A DNA stretch of 64,000 bases from Nostocales cyanobacterium LEGE 11386 (lineage in GTDB: Bacteria > Cyanobacteriota > Cyanobacteriia > Cyanobacteriales > Nostocaceae), in NCBI GenBank assembly GCA_015207155.1, contig JADEXK010000006.1:62001-126000 (forward strand), in the 5' to 3' direction. This document shows positions 18,528 through 27,222 of the stretch, piece after piece. The first letter of the stretch is position 1. Each line of letters opens with the position of its first letter. Under the pieces are notes generated by a model that was not told the origin of the DNA, made no database searches, and saw nothing but the letters and a program-made list of their open reading frames with translations. Position numbers and translations under genes: made by a program.

Positions 18528-19090
18528 AAATAATACTGGTTACCAACTAATTATTATGTATTTCATAAAAAATATACAGCACCAGTGGCAAGAAAATTGC
18601 CCTGTTTTATTGTGTTGACAAATTTGCAAAATCATTTGTTTTCATTGATACCTAAATATAAAATTTAACTCTGGTTAATATAACGAAGATTGACAGTTAT
18701 AAAGCTATATCAGATAGAGCGATCGCTCTACCTATTCTCTAAATAATTGTGACATTATATTTATCAATAATTGAGCATACAATAGTAATTGTCATGGATT
18801 GAATTTTTATTTGTCCACGCTTTTGTGAGTAATCCATTATATAAATGTAGAGTAGTGGTTAGCAGTCTAAAATAACTGAATCTCATTGGTAATTAATTTG
18901 TACAATGCGTAAGTCCTAAATTTAGGTCTACATTTTTTCAGTTTTTGCTCAACTCATCACACAAGTATGAGCCAGGGTAACGACTCAAAGCAATTTTAAT
19001 AGGTTCGTTACAGTTATTAAATTGTAGACAATTGAGAACCACAGTAAATGCAGGATAGCTTGCTCAAATTGAATTCACCAACCTTCTTAC
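18528..19090. other. hetN upstream region
   Basis: AT-rich, no gene. It contains the perfect 16-bp palindrome TAGAGCGATCGCTCTA (18715-18730, an extended HIP1 site) and the perfect 12-bp palindrome CCTAAATTTAGG (18915-18926). Either could be an operator for the following SDR. No Shine-Dalgarno sequence is evident before ATG 19091. Confidence 0.45.
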
Positions 19091-19894
19091 ATGAACACAA
19101 CAAACCAAGGTCAATACAAACAAACTGCTCTAATTACTGGAGCAGCAGGTGGAATTGGCTATGAATTAGCATGTATTTTTGCCTGTAATGATTATAATCT
19201 TGTATTAGTAGACAAAATTGGGCTAAAGCTCAAAGAAATTGCCGTTAATTTCCAACAAAAATTTGGTAATTTCGTCAGAACTATTGTGAAGGATTTATCT
19301 ATATCTACATCCCCTGAAGAAATTTTTACAGAGTTGCAACAAGCAAACATTACAATTGATGTGCTGGTGAATAATGCTGGATTTGGTATCTATGGATTAT
19401 TTAACGAAACCAACCTCACGGCTGAATTGGAAATGCTACAAGTAAACTTGGTGTGTCTCACCCATTTAACTAAGCTATTTCTGAAGGATATGGTAAAGCA
19501 AGGCGAGGGAAAAATATTAAACGTTGCCTCGGCGGCGGCTTTTCAACCAGGCCCTTTGATGGCAGTTTATTTTGCTACTAAGGCTTATATCTTATCGTTT
19601 TCGGAAGCGATCGCAAATGAATTAGAAGGTACAGGTGTCACAGTAACGGTTCTTTGTCCAGGTTCAACAGAATCGGCCTTTCATGAAAGAACAGGGATGG
19701 CAGACTCTAAGCTGGTTAAAGGTAAGAGGATGATGGATGCAGCAACAGTAGCTAAAATTGGTTATCGCGCTTTAATGAAAGGCCAAACAGTTGTTATTCC
19801 CGGTGTCATAAATCAACTACTAGCAAAAAGTGTCAGATTTACACCCAGAAAGCTAGTTACGAAAATTGTGAGAAATATGCAAGAAGATAAATAA
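19091..19894 (+). CDS. hetN: HetN-like short-chain dehydrogenase/reductase without the ERGSGR motif
   Basis: A 267-residue classical SDR: TGAAGGIG (NADP binding, about 17-24), NNAGFGIYG, a catalytic Ser in NVASAAAF and YFATK as the Tyr/Lys pair. It follows hglB in the position of hetN in Anabaena PCC 7120, where HetN both belongs to the glycolipid locus and suppresses heterocyst formation through an internal ERGSGR sequence. Here the matching site, just before the beta strand carrying the catalytic Ser, reads KQGEGK (residues 136-141). The enzymatic residues are intact, so this is either a HetN orthologue without patterning activity or another ketoreductase in the same place. It is separated from hglB by a MITE-like element and probably has its own promoter. 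Confidence 0.7.
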   Translation: MNTTNQGQYKQTALITGAAGGIGYELACIFACNDYNLVLVDKIGLKLKEIAVNFQQKFGNFVRTIVKDLSISTSPEEIFTELQQANITIDVLVNNAGFGIYGLFNETNLTAELEMLQVNLVCLTHLTKLFLKDMVKQGEGKILNVASAAAFQPGPLMAVYFATKAYILSFSEAIANELEGTGVTVTVLCPGSTESAFHERTGMADSKLVKGKRMMDAATVAKIGYRALMKGQTVVIPGVINQLLAKSVRFTPRKLVTKIVRNMQEDK

Positions 19895-20040
19895 CCAGTA
19901 ATAAAGTTTTAGAGGATGTTTGAAAGGTGTTGATGCTTGGGGGAAGCAGCTTAATGAACCTCACAAGTCAGAGGAAGTAAGCTTATCCCCAGTTTAAAAT
20001 CTATATCATTACTATTCTCCCATCAGTAACACCGCCATTT

Positions 20041-21816
20041 TTAACTCCCATTAACCACTTCAATTGGACGCATCATATCGCGGTCTTCATGGATTAAGAT
20101 ATGGCAATGCCAGACATACTTTCCTGGTCTGTCAAATGTGGCTATGAAGCGGACAACTTCATCAGGGTTAACAACTATCGAGTCTTTTCGACCATTCTCG
20201 TAGGGTGCTAGAGCCTGAGGATTGCCTCTGAGATTAACATTGCGGAGAAACTGCTTAGTCTCACCTTTTATTGGGTCTATTTCAGTCACTAAATTACCAC
20301 TAAAATTCTGCCGATTGAGAACCTGGAAGGCAACCAAATGTATATGAACAGTGTGTACGTACTGGGTGGGGTTATAGATTTCCCAAACCTCGGTTGTGCC
20401 TAATTGTGGTGTTTCAGTTACAGGGTCATGATATCTGAAAGAACCGTCTTTTAATGTCCCCAGCAAAAACAAATCATGGTTATCTGCTTCTCGAAGTTGA
20501 AAAAGAGCTAGTTGTCGGGTAGGTGCAGTTGGCGTAAGCGGCGTAATTGCGTCGGGTCTTAACTGAGTCGTCAGTCCATCGCTTTCGTCTGTATCAACCG
20601 TAGCAATGGGAATATCAGCAAGTGGTTGGTTGACTGTAAACTTCATAATCTGACCTGTGGTATTGGGGTCAGCACCTGGGCCGTAATTTCTCAAAATAAA
20701 CTCTTGTCCCGCATCGCCAGTAAAGTCAACAATTACATCTGCTCGTTCACTGGGAGAAAGTACTAACTCATCTAAGGCAACTGGATTTTCTACGAAGCCT
20801 TGTTCAGTGCCAATGAGGTAAATTTTTTTGTATGTGTCACGAAATTCAAATTTGTAAAAGCGCGAATCTGAACCATTCAGTAAACGCAAGCGGTACTTTC
20901 TTGGTTCTACTTCCAGATTAGGCCATGCCATCCCATTCACTAAGATGAAATCACCATAAGATCCTGTGCGGCTGGGAACCCCAGGAGGACTTATATTTGT
21001 TTGTTCTGGATAGAACAGCTGAGCGTCAGCCGTAAACTGTTTGTCTTGAATCAGCAACTCTCTTTCATAGTCACCACTGGGTAGGACATTATTGTTGATC
21101 AAATTATCTTCGTTTTGATCTCGTAACAAATAATATCCCACTAGTCCAGTGTAAACATTGTAGCCAGTGATGAGGTCTGTGTGGTCATGATACCAATATA
21201 TTGCCGCTTCTCCCTGATAGTTGTTGTCGTAAGTATAAGTTTTCTTCACCCAGTCGGGCCCTGTTAGAGAATAATTTTGTGTGAACCAGGCTTCTGGTAT
21301 GCCATCGCTATCTGATTCGGTGTGACCTCCATGCAGATGTACTACTGTGGGGACTCCTTGTTCTAGAGCTGCTTGCAAAAGTGGATTGTGTATATTTTCG
21401 GTATCTATGGGCAGCAAATGTTCTTTAGGTAGCTTATTTCTCCACTCCACTTGAATTGGTATGAACTTTTGTGCAATGAATGTAGGGCCTGGATAAGTGA
21501 CATTTTCACCTGCTAAACCATATCCCCAAACGTTTGTATTGAGACGTTCATCATCGCTAGTGCCGTATTCTCCATCTTCACCAGGCCCAGCATATAATCC
21601 TAGCCATTGCTCTGTTTGCCTCATTTCTAAAGTGAAATTTCCGCCTTTTGTGCCATCTAATTTATGAGGAGATGGTAAGGAATTAATGAACTTTGGTTGG
21701 GTTCTGGGGTCAAACAAGAAACCATTTTGTGTAGACCTGGCTTTTACTGAGGTAATTGTGAGACATGAAACAAACAAAAATAAAACCAAAAAAATTAATT
21801 TGTGCTTCATTTTCAT
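20041..21816 (-). CDS. Exported multicopper oxidase (CotA / bilirubin oxidase type)
   Basis: 591 residues with an N-terminal hydrophobic export signal (KLIFLVLFLFVSCLTITS). A Cys in that segment could suggest a lipoprotein, but the lipobox is poor. All copper sites are visible: HLHGGH and WYHDH in the first cupredoxin domain, HTVHIH and the C-terminal HCHILIHEDRDMM, which supplies the type 1 Cys and axial Met. The YGTSDDERLNTNVWGYG stretch is characteristic of CotA-like laccases. It is expected to oxidise phenolic or metal substrates in the periplasm and reduce oxygen to water. It is convergent with hetN, where Anabaena PCC 7120 has hetI. The ATG has an alternative in-frame ATG two codons later. 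Confidence 0.88.
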   Translation of the reverse strand: MKMKHKLIFLVLFLFVSCLTITSVKARSTQNGFLFDPRTQPKFINSLPSPHKLDGTKGGNFTLEMRQTEQWLGLYAGPGEDGEYGTSDDERLNTNVWGYGLAGENVTYPGPTFIAQKFIPIQVEWRNKLPKEHLLPIDTENIHNPLLQAALEQGVPTVVHLHGGHTESDSDGIPEAWFTQNYSLTGPDWVKKTYTYDNNYQGEAAIYWYHDHTDLITGYNVYTGLVGYYLLRDQNEDNLINNNVLPSGDYERELLIQDKQFTADAQLFYPEQTNISPPGVPSRTGSYGDFILVNGMAWPNLEVEPRKYRLRLLNGSDSRFYKFEFRDTYKKIYLIGTEQGFVENPVALDELVLSPSERADVIVDFTGDAGQEFILRNYGPGADPNTTGQIMKFTVNQPLADIPIATVDTDESDGLTTQLRPDAITPLTPTAPTRQLALFQLREADNHDLFLLGTLKDGSFRYHDPVTETPQLGTTEVWEIYNPTQYVHTVHIHLVAFQVLNRQNFSGNLVTEIDPIKGETKQFLRNVNLRGNPQALAPYENGRKDSIVVNPDEVVRFIATFDRPGKYVWHCHILIHEDRDMMRPIEVVNGS

Positions 21817-22227
21817 TAAAGATTATAGACAATGATTAATTGCGTCATACCTTTTCTTTGTAAGGTTGCATAAAAGTATTAGCTTAAGAGCAACTTTTGT
21901 AGCGGTGCATCTTCATATTTATTGGTATTAAAAAATATGCGATCGCACTCGCTATTTCCCAAGAAAATTTGATATAACGCTGTCTAAAACAATATCATCA
22001 TGTCTATTGTTTCATTGGTATGTCTTAGGAAGTAAAAAAACTAAAATATTTGTTTGTTTTATTGATTTTTATACAATTTAATATATTTATACCAATTTTC
22101 TATGATGATGCACTTAATATGAAAAAACAAACTGCCAAGGAGGAAGGAGATATTTATTTAGTGCAAATTTATAGAAAATTGGTATAAGTTAAGTACAACG
22201 CAAATACTGTTTATAAGTACAATCAAA
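21817..22227. other. Intergenic region holding a small inverted-repeat element
   Basis: AT-rich and noncoding apart from the element at 22087-22187. The 5' part carries the promoter region of the multicopper oxidase, which is transcribed leftward. No operator was recognised. Confidence 0.5.
22087..22187. mobile_element. 101-bp MITE with 17-bp perfect terminal inverted repeats
   Basis: TTATACCAATTTTCTAT (22087-22103) is exactly repeated in inverse at 22171-22187. The 67-base interior has no coding capacity. TTATACCAATT-type ends recur widely in Nostocales genomes. No clear target-site duplication is seen. Confidence 0.65.
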
Positions 22228-23244
22228 TCAGACATCATTCCCGTTATGCCACCCGCCGAGAAACGCTGCCACACCCAAGGCTGCTAACGCCACAGCTCCC
22301 CACTTCAACGGTGGATTCATATCTAACCAATCTAAGAAACTGGGTACTGTCAGGTTTCTAAAGTCTCCCTCAATCCGATCATAGCCAGGAATTGCTGCAA
22401 AAACATTGTCTGGTGCATCCTCTGATTTTGGCTCGTTGGTACGCTGTCCAGGAAAAGCGATCGCTAGTAAAATTGTGTCTAATAAGGAAGGCGAAATCCG
22501 TTGCAGCAAATCTAAGATTTTGCCCGCATCCCCAACTATAAAATCTCGCATTGGGTGTTCAGCAACGTAGAGAATGGCATCAACAACAAGACTGGGTTGG
22601 TAATAAGGCGGTATTCCTGTTGGCTTCACCCCTAATTTGGTGCGAATTTTATTGTAGTAAGGTGTGTTGATTGTTGCAGGCAATACTGAGGTGACACTAA
22701 TCGGCCATTTTTCGTGTTGTAACTCCACACGCAAGGCTTCCAAGAAACCTTCTAAACCGTGCTTGGCAGATGAATAGGGGCTTTGCAGTGGTAGACTGCG
22801 CCTACCCTCCATTGAAGAAATATGAATTAATGCTCCCCGTCCTTCTTGTTTGAGATAAGGTAGGGCGGCCATTGCACCATACACCTGTCCCATTAAGGTG
22901 ACATCCACAACACGCTCAAATTCCTCTGGCGTGATTTTCTCAAAAGGTGCCATGACACCTGTAGCCGCAGCATGAACCCAAGTATCCAATCGTCCATATT
23001 CTGCCACGGTTTGGTCGGCGATCGCCTTCACTTGCTGAAAATCACTCACGTCAGCAATTACATATATTGCTTCACCACCCAAGCCTCGAATCTCTTCTAC
23101 CAAAGACTTTAGCCCTGGTTCACTGCGTGCAGAAACTACTACCTTTGCACCTCGCTGGGCAAACTTTAGCGCTGTCTCTCTACCGATACCGCTAGAAGCC
23201 CCAACGACGGCTACTACCTGCTGATTAATTGGCTTTAATTGCAT
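22228..23244 (-). CDS. SDR-family oxidoreductase with C-terminal membrane anchor
   Basis: 338 residues. A classical SDR core spans about 8-250: GASSGIGR, VHAAATGVMAPF (replacing the usual NNAG), a catalytic Ser in HISSMEGR and YSSAKHG. The extra 90 residues end in a hydrophobic segment (KWGAVALAALGVAAFLGG) that could anchor the enzyme in a membrane, with a short polar tail. This architecture occurs in many bacteria in proteins annotated as SDR or YqjQ-like oxidoreductases; the substrate is unknown. It is transcribed alone, and its upstream gap carries heptamer repeats. Confidence 0.8.
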   Translation of the reverse strand: MQLKPINQQVVAVVGASSGIGRETALKFAQRGAKVVVSARSEPGLKSLVEEIRGLGGEAIYVIADVSDFQQVKAIADQTVAEYGRLDTWVHAAATGVMAPFEKITPEEFERVVDVTLMGQVYGAMAALPYLKQEGRGALIHISSMEGRRSLPLQSPYSSAKHGLEGFLEALRVELQHEKWPISVTSVLPATINTPYYNKIRTKLGVKPTGIPPYYQPSLVVDAILYVAEHPMRDFIVGDAGKILDLLQRISPSLLDTILLAIAFPGQRTNEPKSEDAPDNVFAAIPGYDRIEGDFRNLTVPSFLDWLDMNPPLKWGAVALAALGVAAFLGGWHNGNDV

Positions 23245-23339
23245 CGTTAATCATCCCTAAGTTCTCCTTTTATGGATAAGCTTGATGATTAATTTGTACA
23301 TCTTTCGTTGGACTTACGCAGAGGGTAGAGTTTATAAAA

Positions 23340-23397
23340 GTGCTTTTCTCAGTGCTGAGTGCTTTTCTCAGTGCTGAGTGCTGAGTGCTGAGTGCCC
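23340..23397. repeat. Heptamer repeat tract (TGCTGAG)
   Basis: Repeats of AGTGCTG / TGCTGAG, first interrupted by CTTTTCTC, then in tandem. This is the same short tandem repeat family, in the opposite orientation, as the tract at 28791-28925 and the short tracts near 37140 and 43760. Confidence 0.8.
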
Positions 23398-23414
23398 CAT
23401 TCTCTAGTCTCTAC

Positions 23415-24122
23415 TTAATCTCGCCACAGAGCAATACCACCTAATAAACCAGTGATGTTAGGGATGAGTTTGACATTTAAAGGTAGCTGCATATTTACCC
23501 GGACAGCTTCACCGCCCCCAATGTAAAGGTAATCATAATTGAACAGACTTTGCAAAGAGGCGATCGCCTTTTCTAATCGCCTGTTCCATCGTTTCTCACC
23601 GATTTTTTCTAACTCTGCACGTCCTAGTTGTTCTTCGTAAGTTTTGCCTTTGCGAAACTGATGATGACCCATTTCCATATTTGGTACCAATTTACCATCG
23701 ATAAATAAAGCCGAACCAAACCCTGTACCCAAGGTAACAACTAGTTCCACACCTTTACCTGCTATTGCCCCAAACCCTTGCATATCGGCATCATTAATCA
23801 CTCGTACAGGCTTGTTGAGGCATTTTGATAATGCTGTTTCCAAGTCAAATCCAATCCAATCTGGATGTAAGTTGACTGCTGTTTCCGTCACTCCCTGACG
23901 TACCACACCCGGAAAACCCACGGAAACGCGATGGAATTCACCTTGAGCAGCCGCTAATACTGCTATTGCATTGATGACAACCTCTGGTTTAGCAGGTTGG
24001 GGTGTATCTAAACGTGTCCTTTCTGTTAGGGGATTTCCTGTGATATCCAAAACCATCGCTTTGACACCACTACCGCCAATATCAACTGATAAGGTACGAA
24101 TAGATCCGTTATCTTCAACCAT
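23415..24122 (-). CDS. ppgK: Polyphosphate glucokinase (ROK family)
   Basis: 235 residues. The N-terminal phosphate-binding motif SVDIGGSGVKAMVLD, the catalytic Asp region NDADMQGFGA and TLGTGFGSALF are typical of polyphosphate/ATP glucokinases, as is GHHQFRKGKTYEEQLG, which covers the polyphosphate-specific region. The role is phosphorylation of glucose using polyphosphate or ATP in the cytoplasm. ATG at 24122 has no strong Shine-Dalgarno. It is divergent from the creatininase-family gene across 114 bases that include a polypyrimidine repeat. Confidence 0.85.
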   Translation of the reverse strand: MVEDNGSIRTLSVDIGGSGVKAMVLDITGNPLTERTRLDTPQPAKPEVVINAIAVLAAAQGEFHRVSVGFPGVVRQGVTETAVNLHPDWIGFDLETALSKCLNKPVRVINDADMQGFGAIAGKGVELVVTLGTGFGSALFIDGKLVPNMEMGHHQFRKGKTYEEQLGRAELEKIGEKRWNRRLEKAIASLQSLFNYDYLYIGGGEAVRVNMQLPLNVKLIPNITGLLGGIALWRD

Positions 24123-24236
24123 TGAGTTTTTTCCTTTTTTTACTGCTTGATGTATTACTATTTTTGTTCTTGTCCCCTCTGCTCCCCTGCCTCATTCCCC
24201 CATCCTGTAACATAAATATGGCGCGATAGTAGTAAG

Positions 24237-25040
24237 ATGCACAGCTTTATTCCCCAAGAACGCTTTTTTCCCTACCTGACTTGGACTGATATCCAGGCTA
24301 TGCCGAATAAGGAAAATGTGGTAATTATCCAACCAGTAGGGGCAATTGAACAACATGGCCCCCATTTACCACTGATTGTCGATGCTGCCATCGGTATGGG
24401 AGTCTTGGGAGAAGCCCTGAAAAAACTAGATGCTAGCATTCCCGCCTATGCTCTACCCCCTCTTTATTATGGTAAATCTAACGAGCATTGGCATTTTCCC
24501 GGTACAATTACTTTGAGTACGGAAACCCTGACTGCAACCATTATGGAAGTGGGGGCAAGTATTTACCGTGCTGGGTTTAAAAAACTGGTGTTGATGAACT
24601 CCCACGGTGGACAACCCCAAGTTATGCAAATGGCAGCGCGGGATTTGCATGTCGAGTATGATGATTTTTTGGTGTTTCCCCTGTTTACTTGGCGTGTGCC
24701 TCATATTACTAAAGAATTATTATCTCCGCAGGAAGCCGCATTGGGAATGCACGCCGGAGATGCAGAAACTAGCATTATGTTGGCGATTTTGCCAGAACAG
24801 GTAAAGCTGGATCAAGCTGTTGCTGAGTATCCGCCAGAACAATCACAAAGTAGTTTACTAAGTTTGGAAGGTAAACTTCCTGTGGCTTGGGTAACGCGGG
24901 ATGTTAGTAAAAGTGGAGTGATTGGTGATGCGACAACTGCAACTAAAGAAAAAGGCGATCGCATCCTCGAATCTGTATCTAATGGTTGGGTACAAGTTAT
25001 TCAAGATATCTATGCTTTTGAGCAACCCCAACCCCGCTAA
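24237..25040 (+). CDS. Creatininase-family amidohydrolase
   Basis: 267 residues with the metal-binding signatures of the creatininase / MftE family: EQHGPHLPL (about 38-46), NSHGGQ and HAGDAETS. The fold hydrolyses cyclic or linear amides with two metal ions. In cyanobacteria the substrate is generally unknown, so creatinine itself should not be assumed. ATG 24237 is just downstream of GTAGTAAG with no clear ribosome binding site. It stands alone, with a TetR gene convergent downstream. Confidence 0.82.
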   Translation: MHSFIPQERFFPYLTWTDIQAMPNKENVVIIQPVGAIEQHGPHLPLIVDAAIGMGVLGEALKKLDASIPAYALPPLYYGKSNEHWHFPGTITLSTETLTATIMEVGASIYRAGFKKLVLMNSHGGQPQVMQMAARDLHVEYDDFLVFPLFTWRVPHITKELLSPQEAALGMHAGDAETSIMLAILPEQVKLDQAVAEYPPEQSQSSLLSLEGKLPVAWVTRDVSKSGVIGDATTATKEKGDRILESVSNGWVQVIQDIYAFEQPQPR

Positions 25041-25094
25041 TACTCAGAATCTAGTTGCATTTGTTCAAAGTTAAGTTCCACAATAGCCATCCAC

Positions 25095-25643
25095 CTAAAC
25101 TTTTCGACAGAGTTCTTTTGGTAATTGCTGAATAACACGCTTAAAGGGAGAAGGATCGTCCAATCCTTGGGACAGAATTAATGAACCTTGAATCGCGATC
25201 ACTGCATCTTCACCTCGCTGCTTGGCAAGTTCCCGATCCATACCAGCCTCAATTAACACGCTGACAATCGCATCCATCCAGACACAAAATAGCGCTTTCA
25301 CTTTGGCGTGAAATACGTCACGAGCCGAACCTAGCAACAAAATGGCAAACAAACAGGGCTGCTGTCCTCCCTCATAGAGTTCGCTCAGGCGATCGCACAT
25401 CCGCCGCAATCGTGTCAGGGCATCGCCTGGGCTGCTGAGAGTTTGCAGGACTTGTTGTTCCAACCAGCTTTCGAGAAAGTTTAATACTGCCTCAACCATC
25501 TCATCCTTCCCTCCCGGAAAGTGATGGTAAAGGCTAGCCTTCCCCAGTCCAGTCGCTTCCGAAATCTTGGATAGAGTTGCGCCATCATAGCCATACTCCC
25601 GAAATAGTCGCAATAGGCATGGAACATACGTCTCTTTAGGCAT
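25095..25643 (-). CDS. TetR-family repressor (LmrA/YxaF-like C-terminal domain)
   Basis: 182 residues. The N-terminal helix-turn-helix reads GYDGATLSKISEATGLGKAS followed by LYHHFPGGKDEM, the standard TetR recognition helix and the PGGK turn found in the LmrA/YxaF subgroup. The C-terminal part has Cys and hydrophobic helices for ligand binding. It is divergent from the GST operon, and a large palindrome (25677-25719) lies 33 bases upstream of its start, so it most likely represses both itself and the GST operon until an electrophile or drug-like ligand binds. Confidence 0.88.
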   Translation of the reverse strand: MPKETYVPCLLRLFREYGYDGATLSKISEATGLGKASLYHHFPGGKDEMVEAVLNFLESWLEQQVLQTLSSPGDALTRLRRMCDRLSELYEGGQQPCLFAILLLGSARDVFHAKVKALFCVWMDAIVSVLIEAGMDRELAKQRGEDAVIAIQGSLILSQGLDDPSPFKRVIQQLPKELCRKV

Positions 25644-25667
25644 TTGTCAAAGGCTAAAAATCATCCA

Positions 25668-25719
25668 TTGACATTATACCGAACGAACGGTACAGTAGTC
25701 TTGTACTGTTCGTTCGGTA
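25668..25719 (+). promoter_or_regulatory. TetR operator overlapping a sigma70-type promoter
   Basis: TACCGAACGAACGGTACA (25677-25694) and TGTACTGTTCGTTCGGTA (25702-25719) are inverted copies with one mismatch and a 7-base centre. A TTGACA -35 (25668-25673), a 17-base spacer and TACAGT -10 (25691-25696) point toward the GST gene, so a bound repressor would cover the -10 box. Confidence 0.8.
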
Positions 25720-25876
25720 CAAATACAAAAAATAGTTCCGAAAATGTACTGTGCTACCTGTTTATGAAGATGCACTATGCGCCTTCTCGTTTCTGTATCA
25801 GCCAGAGCGTGAATTATTCCCAACTGACTGTCTGTTCTTATCCCATTCGTTTTTACCCCATCGCGAGAATTAACCC

Positions 25877-26494
25877 ATGATTAAGCTTTACGGTCACGAA
25901 CTGTCTGGCAACAGCTACAAAGCAAAATTAATGCTGTCTCTATTGGGCTGGGATTATCAGTGGATTAAAGTCGATTTAATGACAGGAGAACACAAACGGC
26001 CTGAATTCCTGGCACTCAATCCCTTTGGGCAGGTGCCGTTGCTGGTCGATGAAAATACCGTAATTGCCGATGCTCAAGCCATTCTGGTTTACTTAGCGCG
26101 GCAGTATGGTAGCGACCAATGGTTGCCGTTGGCAGCTTTACCCCTGGCTCAGGTAATGCGTTGGATATCGATTACTGCGGGAGAAATTCGCCAAGGTCCC
26201 GAATCCGCTCGTCTGTATCATTTATTCAAAGCCGCCAGCATCAATTTAGAACGGGCAAATCAAAAAGCAGAGTTTATCCTGAAGCAACTCAATGATCACC
26301 TAGCAAATCGAGAATGGCTAGAATTGGGATATCCTACTATCGCCGATGTTGCGGTCTTTCCCTATGTTGCCCTTGCACCCGACGGCAAGATTTCCCTAGG
26401 CAAATATCCGCATATACTTGCCTGGAGCGATCGCATCAAAAATCTCCCTGGTTTTGTTGGCATGATTGGCATCGAAGCACCTGCGGCGGTTTAG
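25877..26494 (+). CDS. Glutathione S-transferase
   Basis: 205 residues. The N-terminal thioredoxin-fold half has MIKLYGHELSGNSYKAKL, the PFGQVPLLVDE cis-Pro loop and VIADAQAILVYLA (glutathione-binding Asp/Gln-Ala). The all-helical C-terminal half follows, with YPTIADVAVFPYV (N-capping box). Expected reaction: glutathione conjugation or peroxide reduction in the cytoplasm. It is the first gene after the TetR operator with a leader of roughly 170 bases. The next gene starts 9 bases after its stop, so they form an operon. Confidence 0.88.
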   Translation: MIKLYGHELSGNSYKAKLMLSLLGWDYQWIKVDLMTGEHKRPEFLALNPFGQVPLLVDENTVIADAQAILVYLARQYGSDQWLPLAALPLAQVMRWISITAGEIRQGPESARLYHLFKAASINLERANQKAEFILKQLNDHLANREWLELGYPTIADVAVFPYVALAPDGKISLGKYPHILAWSDRIKNLPGFVGMIGIEAPAAV

Positions 26495-26503
26495 GAGTAC
26501 ATT

Positions 26504-27124
26504 ATGCCACGCAAGTTTGGAGACATAGCGTTTACACCTGAAGTACAAGCGGCTCAAGAACAACGAGGTTCGCGGCAGACCTATGAGCGCTATATTGCCA
26601 ATGGTCCTGCCAATGATACAATTACCCCAAAAATTGAGGAATTTATTGCTCAACTCGAAGGATTTTATCTGGGAACAGTCAGTTCCAATGGCTATCCGTA
26701 TATCCAGTTTCGTGGGGGTCCACCTGGTTTTCTGAAGTTGCTAGATGAGAAGACTCTGGGCTTTGCCGACTTTTCAGGAAATGTGCAGTACATTACAGTA
26801 GGCAACCTTTCTGGCAATGACAAAGCGTTTCTGTTCTTAATGGATTATCGTCACCGCCAACGCATCAAGATATGGGGAAGAGCTGAATACGTTGAAGACG
26901 ATATAGAGTTGATTGAACGGCTACAAGTGCCTGACTACCCAGCCGAAGTGGAACGAGCAATTCTCTTCCACGTTGAAGCGGTTAGTGAGAACTGTCCTCA
27001 GCACATTCCCATCCGCTATTCCATTACCGAAGTTGCAGCGATGATGGCTCCTCTTCAGGCTCGCATTGCAGAGTTGTCACAACAATTGGGCGATCGCCAT
27101 GACGATTCAATGGATACACTCTAA
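26504..27124 (+). CDS. Pyridoxamine 5'-phosphate oxidase-like flavin protein
   Basis: 206 residues with the split-barrel FMN-binding fold. FYLGTVSSNGYPYIQFRGG and LGFADFSGNVQYITVGNL match the family, as do KAFLFLMDY and IKIWGRAEYV. A C-terminal helix (MMAPLQARIAELSQQLG) may mediate dimerisation. A GGAGTACATT ribosome binding site precedes ATG 26504. It lies in the TetR-controlled operon with GST, which suggests a redox or electrophile-detoxification role rather than vitamin B6 synthesis. The substrate is unknown. Confidence 0.82.
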   Translation: MPRKFGDIAFTPEVQAAQEQRGSRQTYERYIANGPANDTITPKIEEFIAQLEGFYLGTVSSNGYPYIQFRGGPPGFLKLLDEKTLGFADFSGNVQYITVGNLSGNDKAFLFLMDYRHRQRIKIWGRAEYVEDDIELIERLQVPDYPAEVERAILFHVEAVSENCPQHIPIRYSITEVAAMMAPLQARIAELSQQLGDRHDDSMDTL

Positions 27125-27222
27125 AGCGATCAGCCCAACGAACTAGCTAGTTTATTGGTCATCGGCCTCTGTTGCTGCGGTCTTTTGTCTTTGCTGAATA
27201 TCCAATTATCAGGTTCTTCATT

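Noticed and set aside
25644..25880. 78-codon frame between tetR and GST
   Set aside because: It starts with TTG, overlaps the TetR operator and promoter, and has no recognisable protein character.
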